Position numbers and translations under genes: made by a program. Shown in pieces: positions 43,404-54,055 of a stretch of DNA of 64,000 nucleotides. The stretch is from Physcia stellaris (taxonomy: Eukaryota; Ascomycota; Lecanoromycetes; Caliciales; Physciaceae), in contig JABSSW010000002.1 in assembly GCA_018902385.1 (NCBI GenBank), positions 186,001 through 250,000 of the forward strand, written 5' to 3'. The first letter of the stretch is position 1. The number at the start of each line of letters is the position of its first letter. The notes under the pieces were generated by a model, which did no database searches, was not told the DNA's origin, and saw only the letters and a list, made by a program, of their open reading frames with translations.

Positions 43404-46359
43404 TTATTTGGCTTGTGTTACCACGCCTTCATAATCCCGCGATGAGATGTAGTCTAGCGTTCTTTGGAAATGCCGCTTGGGATTCTCCAAAGACGAGCTT
43501 TCCTGATTAGTCTGGAGATTAGAGTGGATGAGCTCGATAAGCCCATTCAGGTACTTCGTCGTTACCTTAACACAGTTAGCATATTGTATTCGAAGGGGAA
43601 AGGGAGGTACTCGCTGTTTCGTTCTGCTGATCAAAGTAGTACACGTATCTGTTTAGTATTTCTACAAATAACTCAACCGAGACTGCCGTATCCATACACG
43701 CATCTGCAACTCGAAGAGCACGCTGCAAACACTCAAGCACCCGTTTTCCGTCCCGATAAAGCTGTGTCAACGTAAGCATAATACTCTCGAACGGCAATCT
43801 TCGCCGACTTACATTTTTCGCGTCCTCTTCGCCTTTAGCCGGGATCTCAACAGCCCACCATAGATGACTGGCCAAGTACACTGCGCGACATTGATCTGGC
43901 TTCTTCAATAGCTTGCTGCCATGTAGAGCGCATTTGGTGATTAGAGTATCATAATTCTCTTTTCCAAAGCCTCTAGTGCCGTGTAGCGCCCCAGCGATGA
44001 CACAAACGGCCTGAAATTGAGCCCTTGAGTCACTCACGGCTTCTTCGTAGATGGTGAAAGCTTGCGCAAAGAATTCATACGCGACTTCCTCGAATCCTGT
44101 TTGATCAGCGATCTGACCGCAGGAAATGAAAAGACGCAAGCATAGATCAGCTGTCCCATTGACTATATATAGCGCGGAGATGAGAGAGTGCATAAACTTG
44201 TACAGAGCCGAGGACTGTGACTGCCAATTGTCATCGTAATGCTCTCGGGCTTTGTATTTTCGTGCGAGTTTGAGAGAGGAGGTAAGTAGAGCAGGGGTCG
44301 TATACTTGACGCGTTCGTTGCCGTCAGAGAATGACTTTTTACATATTTGAAGTAGTCTGAACTGGGTATCGTTATCAGGACTGCGAACAAGATGAATCAT
44401 CCTGGCAAGCCAGCCTTGTTCGATAATGGTTTCGTCGGTTTCAGCCCCTCTTCTTTGGCTCGGAACACCGGGATAACCTCCTGCTTGTTGCATGCCTTCC
44501 TTAATGATTACACGCAGAATTTCGAGGACGCCTTCAAGGTTGTTGGTCGTTGAGATGACAGTCTGGTTGCGCAGAATATTACGAGCCACCTCGCCAGCAA
44601 CTGCACGACGAGTAGGATAGGTCTGCGCATGGAGGAGGGGAATATAGCTGGGCAGAGCGAGGGCAGTGAACATTGAGACGTAGGTTTTGATTGGTGCGAG
44701 GAGAAGGTTGAGGATGTTCGATTGAGTAGGGGCAGAATGCAGATCGGCGCTGTTTGCCCACTGTGCAACCTTCTCGGTGGCGTATGCAAGGACTTGGTCC
44801 ACATATTCTGAACTACTGTCAGTCACGCTGAATACTTAATCTCAGAACGCCTTACCTAGTCGCTCTGGGTAAATGTTGCTGGAAGCAAAGTCAGCCGGAA
44901 ATCCTTACCGCGGCAGCATGGGGAAGACGTACAGGGCTAGATTAGCTAACGAGACCAGTAAAGCCATAGTGTCGTGTATGTGTAATCTCTGTGCATTGAC
45001 AAGGTTTGTGACTTGATCGTAGAAAATTTCGTAAAGTTTAACGCCTTCTGGTATGCCTCGATTCTTATTTTGAGGCACTTCCTCGTTCTCTCCAACAGCG
45101 GCTGGCTCTGCTTCAGCAGGTTTCTGGTCTGCCACAGCGTCGGCAGGTCCTCTTGCGGACTCATCACCATCTACTTGATCGCCATTGGGAGCTTTAGCCT
45201 CGGTTGTCTCCTTTTTGGTAGTCTCCTTGGTGTCTTTAGAGATCTTCAGCTTCTCCAAAAGTCGAGCAGTGGCCTCTTCTTCCGTTCGCTTCCGATCTTC
45301 TTGCGGCTCTGATTCCGATTCTCGTGCAGCATATGACGATAATCTATCCATCAAACCAATCACGATAGCTTTAATGTTGACATGGGGGTTCAGTCGCGTT
45401 ATTGCAGAAAGAAGTTGATCTAGAGTATTTAGATGAAACTCGTCAGGGAAGACTTGTGTAATGACTAGCGAAGAGAAGTCAGTAGCTTGCGTAAATGGAA
45501 TATTGACAATCACGCCGAACCTTCAAGCAAGTATTCTTGGGCCAGCACGTCTCGACATTGAACAACCTGTTCCAGAAGCGGCTGTAAGATGACGGTTTTG
45601 TATGCTTCAAGATCAACCAGCTGACTTAGTCTCACTAGATTACTGCCGACCAGTAACTGAAGTTCTTGCCTTTCTTTCGTTCTTTGCTCCCTTTCTCGTG
45701 AGTGGCCTTGATGCTGCAAACGAACCCACAGCTTGTTCATTTCCACGAAATTTGTTAAGATGAAGCTTATGGAGTCCTGCAAATTTCCTTCCGGTCCATC
45801 CCCAGTCCCCTGTGGAAGACAATCTCGAGCTTGCCCTGAAAGATAGTATCTTAAGAATAACCCTCGGATGGGGTGTTGAACTCCTCTGCTCATCTCCATC
45901 ATGTCTTTCATGATCTCCTTGACTGGAGCATCTTCAATTGCCATATACACCGTCCCGACCGTGATCATGAGATATAGTCGGGGCACAATGTTACCCGCAT
46001 ATTGCACCAGCTCATACAGATCAGCCAAATGATTGACAGGGTGGGATTCGCGGAGGTAGAGGGAGAGGTGCCGCAGCGCATCGAATACTGCCATGTAGAG
46101 CTCGTAATATTGTTTGGGGCCCAGACTGCTTGCTCGAAGCTCCGATACCAAGGTAGAGCTGTTGAGTGCCTCACTGTCAGCAAAGGCCTCTACCCCTCGG
46201 GCCGGCAGGTTCTAGAGGTTTATACCTGCATTTGAGCGCGTCCATGAGTTTCCCTGGGGTCTCCAAGCATTTTCGCATTAACTGTGTTTGCTGGCGCACC
46301 GTGATCAACGAGTCTTCGAGCAACCTTGCTTGGTCCTCGATGGCAGGTGGTGAAGCCAT
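43404..46359 (-). CDS. VPS35: Retromer core subunit Vps35
   Basis: Scaffold of the retromer cargo-recognition trimer (Vps35-Vps29-Vps26), retrieving receptors from endosomes to the Golgi. Seven exons (minus): 46359-46226, 46158-45521, 45464-44933, 44878-44856, 44807-43813, 43761-43615, 43565-43404; 876 aa, phase exact. Seen: [20 protein letters not shown] at the N-terminus; [20 protein letters not shown], which includes the [18 protein letters not shown] Vps26-binding region; [33 protein letters not shown]; a charged linker; [20 protein letters not shown]; and a C-terminal [14 protein letters not shown] (Vps29 side). Exon 4 is only 23 nt. Intron 5 (51 n) is frame-neutral with a GTAAGT donor. 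Intron 6 (43614-43566) starts with GC, not GT. Confidence 0.96.
43566..43614 (-). other. VPS35: GC-AG intron 6 of VPS35
   Basis: On the minus strand exon 6 ends ...GAAACA and the intron opens GCGAGT. A TGCTAAC branch-like motif and TTAAG acceptor follow, 49 nt in all. This joins NET to VTTKYLNGL in phase. The nearby GT (in GAGTACC) is out of phase for every acceptor I tried. Confidence 0.8.
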
Positions 46360-46697
46360 TGCGCTCTCTGCGACCCACTCAGATCCTCACTATTACCTTT
46401 AGGCTTCAAGGTCAACTCCTTCACAGTGTGCCATTGGATCATGTCGCCCAAAATCTAGGGTGCATTAAGTCAAGTCGTGAGTTGTGATCCATGGTAGATA
46501 TTGGGATTTTGGAAACATGGCATTACTTCCAACCGTTCGCGTGCTCTGCCCAAAGGTCCGGCATCACGTCGGTCCGGAATGCCACATCCCCACTCGCCCC
46601 ACCAGGATCACTCAAATGCACTAAGAGAGCGGGCGCCGAATGATGATCATCCGCCAAATACCACTACGTATCTGCCTCGACGGGCCAAGGGCAATCA
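46360..46697. promoter_or_regulatory. Divergent promoter region VPS35/ferric reductase, 338 bp
   Basis: Between VPS35 (minus) and the ferric-reductase-like gene (plus). I did not recognise an iron-regulator GATA-type site with confidence. Confidence 0.4.
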
Positions 46698-48737
46698 ATG
46701 CCAGGACATGAGATGATACAGCAATCCGAGTACCTATCTTTGTTACGCTGGGCACTTCATACTGGATCACCGCAGCATAGCGTCAATGACGCCCTATCAG
46801 CTACAGTCCGAGATGAATCAGACGAGGGAGTAATTTTCAAGAAACTCATCGCGGGCATCTTATTCTCCAGAAAGTTTATCTTGAGTTACCAACTGGTGTT
46901 GCTATGTCTCCTTTCCTTCTTCGCCTTGTCACATGGAATATCAAGACTACGCTCGTGGCGGAGAGTAAGGCAAACAAGAGCGAGTGGGCAGGCTGGGGAG
47001 AACAAATCAGGAAGAAGCTCATCCAGTAGTACTCTGAATGCCAATGACGGTACATCGGAAGCTTTCTCTAAGCTGGATGAGCAAAGTCCTTTGCTACTCG
47101 CCGGTAGCCATAGGAAGACTTCTTATTCAAACCCGGGCTACACACTGCGAGCATTCCTTGTCTACCAACCTTCGCCAATACCCGTGATCAACAAGTCTTT
47201 GCCTTCGAACGGGTGCACTCTAATTATTCTGATGTTTCTTAGTCTTCAAATCTTTTACACATTCTACAATGTGCCCCTATCTGTACCCATGCTTTTTGTT
47301 TTTGCAGACCGAACATCCTTGGTCTTCGTTGCTAATTTACCACTTCTCTACCTTTTCGCTGCAAAGAATCAGCCGCTGAAATATCTGACTGGGCATTCGT
47401 ACGAAACCTTAAACATTCTTCACCGAAGACTCGGGGAGGCTATGTGTCTGCTCGCGCTGTTGCATGGTCTTGGTATGCTAGGGGTCTGGTACACCATTCT
47501 ACGACCAGGTGGCTCAACGTTTGCAAGTTTTGTTTTGAGCAAGATTATCCTTCTAGGTAAGTCGATTTTGCACATCTTTCTACCCACGCCTCGACTAGTT
47601 CAGTTGGAGTCGCAAGCAAAAGTAGAACTTTGATGGATGTTGAAGCAGCACGATTTATTCCATATCGGAAAAGCTGATCCCAGATCCTTTGACAGGTTTA
47701 TTGGCTTTGGTAGCTTACGAGACCGTATACTTCACTTCTATGGGTAGTTTTCGCCAACGATGGTACGAGCTCTTCCTAGGGCTACACGTGGTGCTTCAAA
47801 TAATCGCACTCGCTCTTCTCTTCTTCCATCATCATGGAAGTAGACCTTACGTGGCGGCTGCGTTAGCCATCTTTCTTGTAGATCGACTCGTCTACCGAAT
47901 ACTGCTCAAAAGCTATACTACAGACGCATCGTTGGAGATAAAGGATGATCATTCCACGGTTTCAGTGCAAGCATCAATACCTTTACAGAGCCGAAGTGGT
48001 TTGATCAGATGGCTTATTAGTAGACCGGGAATCACCGGCGGATGGAACAGTACTGATCATGTATTCCTATCCGTACCATCTTTGGCACGAAAACACTGGA
48101 TACAAGCTCACCCTTTCACTATCGCCTCCAGAGCGCCAAGCCCGGGACAATCCGCGGTCAATCTGGATCTCATCATCAGAGCTCAGGATGGCTTCTCCCA
48201 AGATCTATTACAATACACAAAGACCCATGCTCGTACCAAGGTTCGCCTGGATGGACCATACGGCTCACGTTCCGCCGTTCGCATGCTGCGGGATAGCGAT
48301 CTTGCTATTGTCGTTGCAGGTGGCAGCGGTATCGCGGTTGGGTGGCCGCTTGTTTGGTCGGTACTTGACTCTAGGAGAATGACAGATGCGGAACTTCCAA
48401 TAGAGGCTGCATTGCCCAAAAAGATACTCTTCATCTGGGTAGTCCGCCAGAAGTCTCATTCATCCTGGGTCAAACAAGAAGAAATGGAACTTTTAAGAAA
48501 ATCTGGGGTGGACATTGTGATTCCTCCCCCACAGAAGCTTATGGACATCCTAACATCAATGGTTATGTCACTGATTGGATTGTGGCTCGTGATAAGGGCT
48601 TCAGTCGATGGCCTCAGAACGTCGGCATCGTGTGCTCAGGCCCGGACAGCATGAACAGGAATGTGCGAAATCTTGCATCCACACTCATTCTTGAAGGCCA
48701 CAACATTAGTGTCGAAGTTGAGAAATTTGGTTGGTAG
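46698..48737 (+). CDS. Ferric-reductase-like transmembrane oxidoreductase
   Basis: Moves electrons from NADPH through FAD and two haems across a membrane; family members reduce extracellular ferric or cupric ions. Exons 46698-47556 and 47696-48737, with a 139-nt intron (GTAAGT). Seen: several membrane spans, LHRRLGEAMCLLALLHGLG and LFLGLHVVLQIIALALLFFH with paired haem-ligand His, the FAD-side HPFTIAS, the NAD-side LDGPYGS, and VVAGGSGIAVGWPLVWS. The literal frame leaves the family at the C5 run 48526-48530. With one more C it reads PPPTEAYGHPNINGYVTDW, later IVCSGPDSMNRNV, and ends at 48735-48737: exactly 634 codons. I use that end. N-terminal region ~80 residues with a first span (FILSYQLVLLCLLSFFALS). 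Confidence 0.9.
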
Positions 48738-49894
48738 AGCAGGATTAGGTTGCCCGTATCTCATGGTCTGGCTTCGAACGAGGCGACATCTCCGACCTGG
48801 GCGCACAGTTCCCTAGAGCGGACGCTTACCAGCATAGGAAGATGTAAAGAGTAACAGAGACAACGGTTGTGCGTGTTGTACCCCGAATTCCAATTCTGTC
48901 GCCCTGCAATGAACCCTCAGACTCGGTCTTCAAACAGAATAGCGTCGTCAATGAAGCCTTTGGTGGAAATGGTTTTATTGTTGTTCAGATTAGATTACGT
49001 ACGAGTACGGCACTATTGCAATGATGTTGAGAGTAGAGGCATAAGAGTCGAGGCTTGGACGAAGTGTGAGCATATCTAAAACCGAATCAAGAATGAATTA
49101 ATCCAGAAATTAGCAGATGACGTGAACTGCGCCGACTGATCAGGAAGCTGCAATATCCATCATTCAGAGAGCTTCGCTAAGGGCATCTCCTCTACAATAT
49201 TAACCCCGCGTTGATTGCGTTTCCGTGCACGAGTATCATGCAATGATTCGGGAACTGAAGAAGACTAGAAAACTAAGCGTCAACGTGCAAGACTTCGATA
49301 TCTCTGCAGAGGCCTTGCAGCCTTGTTCAACAGGAAGAGAACAGGGTACCGACGAGGATAGCTGGTATCGCCACGAGGACGCATTCGGCAAGGAATTAAC
49401 TTTGTCTCATTCATCACATCGAATACAAATTGAAATGTCGAGACAACATAGACTCTTCTTGAAACAAGATTGACCGTCGCACTACGAACAGAGCGTTGAG
49501 CTCGATATTTGTCCCAAACCAGGCTATTGGCAGATCATCTCATAATTCACGAGTTTCGCGGTCGTAGGTAATGCTACAAGAATGAGTTGGGTAGTCACAT
49601 CGTTTTTAATGCAACGTGACTACATGCTCTGCAGGTGACAAAGCTTCTTGTATTAGTGGTGTCATCCCTCGGATTCCCATTGGGTTTAATAGAACATGTA
49701 TGACGTTGCGCTGCAAACGCGAGGTGAATATTTCAGTGCTGATTGCTGCACGAATATTACGATTGGTGCATGAATGCCGATGATGTTCTTCACGTCGCGT
49801 TCTAGAGGCCACCCCGCTTTGAGCAAATTTGAGCCTACAAAATGCCGTGAGCTTGATTAATTCTAAGCCGACGCACTAAATCTGTGAAGCAACC
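48738..49894. other. Intergenic, about 1.16 kb
   Basis: No family-like ORF, repeat or RNA gene was recognised. It should hold the 3' end of the reductase gene and the YSA1 promoter. Confidence 0.5.
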
Positions 49895-50772
49895 ATGTCT
49901 GGATCGGATCCCAAGGCATCTGATGCTAGGGTAGTCTCATCAGAGCCATTGGTGATTTCCTCGATTGGTTTTCCCAGACTTTCCACAGCGCAGCTAACAT
50001 TGGTCAGATGATCAAAGATGCCCGGTGGACGAAGCTTGTGCTGTTCGTCATTATAGCAATGATACCTGAAAGTGATTGACGAAGCATTAGCACAACCTAC
50101 AAAGATCCACTGGGCAAGCAGCGAACGTGGGAATCTGCCGAGCGATCAGTAGGTGCTCCAGTCGAAAACCTGGCATGCAACCTCGTTGCGACGTCCCACG
50201 CGCATGAACTCAATGCTGACAACTCTGCCAGACTCGTCCTAGCGGTTCTGATATCGATGGAGTTGGGATCGTAGCCATCCTCCGCAAACCGTCCGGCCCC
50301 GAGCTACTGCTCCAAAAGCAATTCCGTCCACCGATCAATAAGGTCGTCATCGAAGTGCCTGCAGGGCTAGTAGACGCTGGGGAGACGGCGGCCGAGAGCG
50401 CGGTTCGAGAGCTGAGGGAGGAGACGGGATACCACGGAGAAGCATCCGAGATCAGTCCCGTGATGTTCAACGGCGAGTCCCTCCCCACGAGCCCCAATTT
50501 GACGTGCGAGTGCTGATGGCGTCTTTGCTTTAGACCCAGGCTTCTGCAACACGAATCTGAATATGGTGCATGTCAATGTAGACATGTCCTTGCCAGAGAA
50601 CCAGAATTTGAAGCCGGAACTGGAAGAGAACGAGTTCATTGAGGTATTTTCCACACCATTGAAGGATCTATACGCGGAGTGCAAGCGCCTCGAGAGCGAA
50701 GGATATGCCATCGATGCCCGGGTTGGAACACTGGCCGAAGGCATTGAGATTGCTAGGCGGTGGTCATTATGA
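49895..50772 (+). CDS. YSA1: Nudix hydrolase, ADP-ribose diphosphatase (Ysa1 type)
   Basis: Hydrolyses ADP-ribose to AMP and ribose-5-phosphate. Five exons: 49895-49951, 50008-50042, 50091-50148, 50232-50472, 50534-50772; 209 aa, phase exact. Seen: RWTKLVLTTYKDPLGKQR, WESAERSTRPSGSDIDG, VGIVAILRKPSGPELLLQKQ and the full Nudix box GLVDAGETAAESAVRELREE followed by TGY. DPGFCNTNLNMVHV, ENEFIEVF and YAIDARVGTLAEGIEIARRW complete it. The last intron (50473-50533) begins GCGAGT, so it is a GC-AG intron; only this donor joins MFN to DPGF in phase. The first intron has a GCTAAC branch. The C-terminus RRWSL is normal for the family. Confidence 0.93.
50473..50533 (+). other. YSA1: GC-AG intron 4 of YSA1
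   Basis: Exon 4 ends ...TTCAACG and the intron opens GCGAGTCCC; it closes with TTTGCTTTAG, 61 nt. All GT dinucleotides in the segment are in the wrong phase for the conserved NDPGF joint. Confidence 0.8.
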
Positions 50773-52151
50773 TTGCAGTTCGTTTATGGGTGACAACAGG
50801 AAACCCCAGACATAGGAACAAATGGTCTCATTGAGTACTCCTCCTGTGATGGAAACTCTACCTTAAAACTGCATTGATACAAGTCTAGACATCAGAGGCA
50901 AGGTCTTGGAGACTTATCACCTACCTGATGTCCATACAATTAGTTACATCTTTAGTAGGGTTGCTCTGCAGTCGTGGAGCAGAAGAATCATCAATGGATT
51001 CTGGCTCGAACACTTCCTACAATAAAGTTGGACTGTTCTTTTCATGGTTTGCAGCTGAATCTAGCAGTGCATAGTATATGGTAATGGGCATGTATCAATA
51101 TCTCCTGAGACTCTTTCAACAATCACCGATTGGCAACAAAACATCTCTAGCCGAGGCTACTCCGTACTGTAGTTTAGCGAGCTTAGTAAAGAACGTTCCT
51201 GCAGTAGCGTCCCGTTGGTCAGGGGCTCCCAATCAGTATCACACGTTCACAACCGAGACACTTCCTTCAAACACGGCTGCATGCACAAGCCCGTTTTTCT
51301 GATTCAACGACAGGGCAATCTGATTGCTGAACCTGTCAATCCGATGCAGCATTATCGCGATGCAGCCCCAAAGAAGATTGAGGGATGCTCGTTACTTAGC
51401 CGCTCTGAACACGAATCTCTGCATAGCATTTCAAGGCACCTAGTTTCACATTTCAGGCGTGTCGCACGGGCTGTTCAAGAAAATAGGGGGCAACAGTCCA
51501 ACCGTGCAAGCTCGTGGAGAAGGCAAAGTGATCCTTTGGTCGAATCGTGTGATTTTCAGTGGCGATGACGATTGGCACCATGACGGGTGTGCGGTGGGTC
51601 TTGCTCATTCGTCCAGTATGGCGACGGTGTCAGTTAGTGGGGGCCTCAGACACTAGAGAGGCAGGGAAGGTGTGGTGAAGGCGGCAGATCTTGATGATCT
51701 TTGGGCAGACCGCTGCAGAAGACCTGGCTAAAACTCCCTCTGTTCTGGGCAGTGCTTCAGCCTCCTGGCGACCGCGTCCTGCGACGCCTTCTCCGCTCAC
51801 GCAAACTTCCCTGCTGGCTTTCACTTCTCCCCCATTCCCCGTTTTCTCTGGTCGCTCTGCTCCTCACTCGTACTATGCATCATTGACTCATTCGTTTCTT
51901 GTTGATTCATTGTTCACTTGTGTTGATGTGTGAAACCGACTTTCCAGCGGTTCTTCACTTTCGTTACCGCTCGCAACTCACATCCTTTACGCGCTTAAAA
52001 TAGCCACAACACGAGCAATATCTATTCGCTCTCAACCAACTTAGCTCTTGTCAATCGCTTTCTCGTAAACCTGGCTCACCTTGATTTTGCGACTGACTGC
52101 CATAATCTTTACACAATAATCCTCCAAAGTTGGTCGCAACCACAGAACACC
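50773..52151. other. Intergenic, about 1.4 kb
   Basis: Long upstream region of the next gene. The last ~350 bases are pyrimidine-rich and probably leader. A TACTCCGTA word sits at 51158-51166. ORFs here are not family-like. Confidence 0.5.
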
Positions 52152-54055
52152 ATGGGGTGGTTTGGGTCGTTGCAGCTGGCCTACAAATATGCGTATGAAT
52201 TAATCAAGGGACCATTGTGAGGAACACTACTAAATTGTCGCAGCATCGTCCTAGGCGGCCTTTTCTCGCTGGTCATACTTGCCGGGGTCTGCAAAGTACT
52301 GTACAACAAGCGAAGGTGAGTAACCGACATCAAAGAAAGCTTCCTCCTTAGCTAAGGCTCGCAACAGACTGAAGAAGTACACGAAAAAAGCGGAGCTGGA
52401 ATCGGCGAACGGGCAGGATGAGAGAGTGGAACTAAACAAACGCGATTTAGACGAGGGCGATCTGTTTGGCATCCGTGCCATCCAGTCAGGATACTTTGGG
52501 GGAGTAGCACAGTCGAGACCTTCGTCTATTGCTGGAGATTTCGAGGGAGAACAATCATCAGCCTCGAACACCCTGCTCGGAAGTCATCCTTCACCAAAAG
52601 GAGGGCCGGCGTCGCCAATGAGTAGTGTTCTCACCCTACCTTTAGAGGCGAGGCATTCGTCGTCTCCACTTCGAAAGACGATGGTATCAACGAATGAGGA
52701 CCGACCTCCAACCTCACGAGCCAAGTCGATGCTTCAGCCTTCAGATGCGGAAATGTATGGGAGGATTAATCATGACCCGGCCGTCAACATGCACCTCAAC
52801 GTACCTCCTTCGCCTACAGCCCTCTCCCGGCCCTCTTCTGGGTTCATGTCGCGATCACGAAGTTCCAGCGAGGATAGCCCGGAAGAGACACCAGAACGGA
52901 GCCCTGAATCCTCCACGTTCCCGTCACGAAATTCCCACTATGGTGGCACCTATGTACCGAGCTCTGGTCACCAGCTGGCGGTCCCCAATGAAGTGAGGGA
53001 TCCATCGCGACCAGTCTCACACTCCCAGTATCCCGAGAACGAGATTCATTCCCAGTCGGCTTCAATTATAAGCCGAGATTCAGATGTTACTATTCGAGAT
53101 AACAATAGATCGTTACGTTCGTCGATTCAAGAGGAGAAGGAGTTCACCACAAGGCCCACCAATTCTCGGCATTTCTCATATGAAATGACACCTTCTATTC
53201 AAGAGGAGGAATTTCCTTCAAGACCGCCCACAGGCTCCAGACATCCTTCGAATATGTCAAGGTCGTCGATTCAAGAAGAGGACAACTTCACAGCTCAACC
53301 GTCAAGACCTCCGTCATCGGGCAATCCTTATTCCGCAAGATCCAGCAGCTACAACAAGCAATACAACCCACACAACGCCGATGGTGAGCATATCCAGCTG
53401 AAACGCTTCCATTGAAAATTCGCTGAACCGTGTCTCAGTGCCCGTTCCTAAAGTACCTCAAACTACAGCCACCTCAAGTGCTACGGGCGATTGGGGATCT
53501 GCTATCTTTGAAGACATAGACCAATCTATTCAAGACACTCGGAATAATCAGCCTTACCACACATCTCACCTCTCTGACTCCAGCTCCATCTACAGCACGG
53601 CGCAGAGGCAATCTATGGGACCTCAACCCAACATGGACCCCCGCGCTCACTTCTCTCGGACCTCAACCGGACGCGGCTACCCCCAACAAATGGCCAACAT
53701 AGCACCTTCCCAAGAACTCTCGAACCAATCCAGCGCGCCACCGCACATCAACGCTCCAGAAGGCACAAGAAGAGGCAGCGATGCTTCTTCAAGGATTCCC
53801 TCCTCCGGCGAAACAAGCAAGAATAGCAGCCACCGTAACACCCGTGAACTAGGAGACTTCTACGACTCCTACTGGCGGCAAAGCCAACAGCAACCTTCGC
53901 CCCAACCCTCGTCTTCGAATCCAGCCCGGACGGAAGAAAAGGCTAAAGAGAGCAGGAGACAGAATCACCTCGAGATTCATGTCCCGACCATAGCGGAGGT
54001 GCCCAGTCCGCTGGGGACGCCGGTGCCGAGCGCGGGGATTGGAAAGGCGATGTAG
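52152..54055 (+). CDS. Single-span membrane protein with long disordered cytosolic tail
   Basis: 581 aa, exons 52152-52192, 52244-52315, 52368-53383, 53439-54055. A short outer N-terminus (MGWFGSLQLAYKYA) runs straight into a span (IVLGGLFSLVILAGVCKVLY). A basic stop-transfer (NKRRLKKYTKK) and then EGDLFGIRAIQSGYFGGVAQ follow, a stretch that reads like a conserved fungal signature. The remaining ~480 residues are Ser/Pro-rich and disordered. They include a degenerate three-fold SIQEE repeat at about residues 340-400, and GDWGSAIFEDIDQSIQDTR after the last intron. The C-terminus has LEIHVPTIAEVPSPLGTP. No enzyme motif. Function unknown; a plasma-membrane or ER anchor with a phospho-regulated tail is inference. 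Introns are 51, 52 and 55 nt. Confidence 0.8.

Noticed and set aside
7028-46359. Endosomal-traffic gene cluster (VPS34, RHO2, TRAPPC12, VPS35)
   Set aside because: They are spread over 40 kb among unrelated housekeeping genes; shared theme only.
33882-48737. Iron/siderophore cluster (DUF1749 SidJ-like hydrolase plus ferric reductase)
   Set aside because: The two genes are 12 kb apart with seven unrelated gene calls (including VPS35, DUO1 and TRAPPC12) between; no siderophore synthase or transporter is present.
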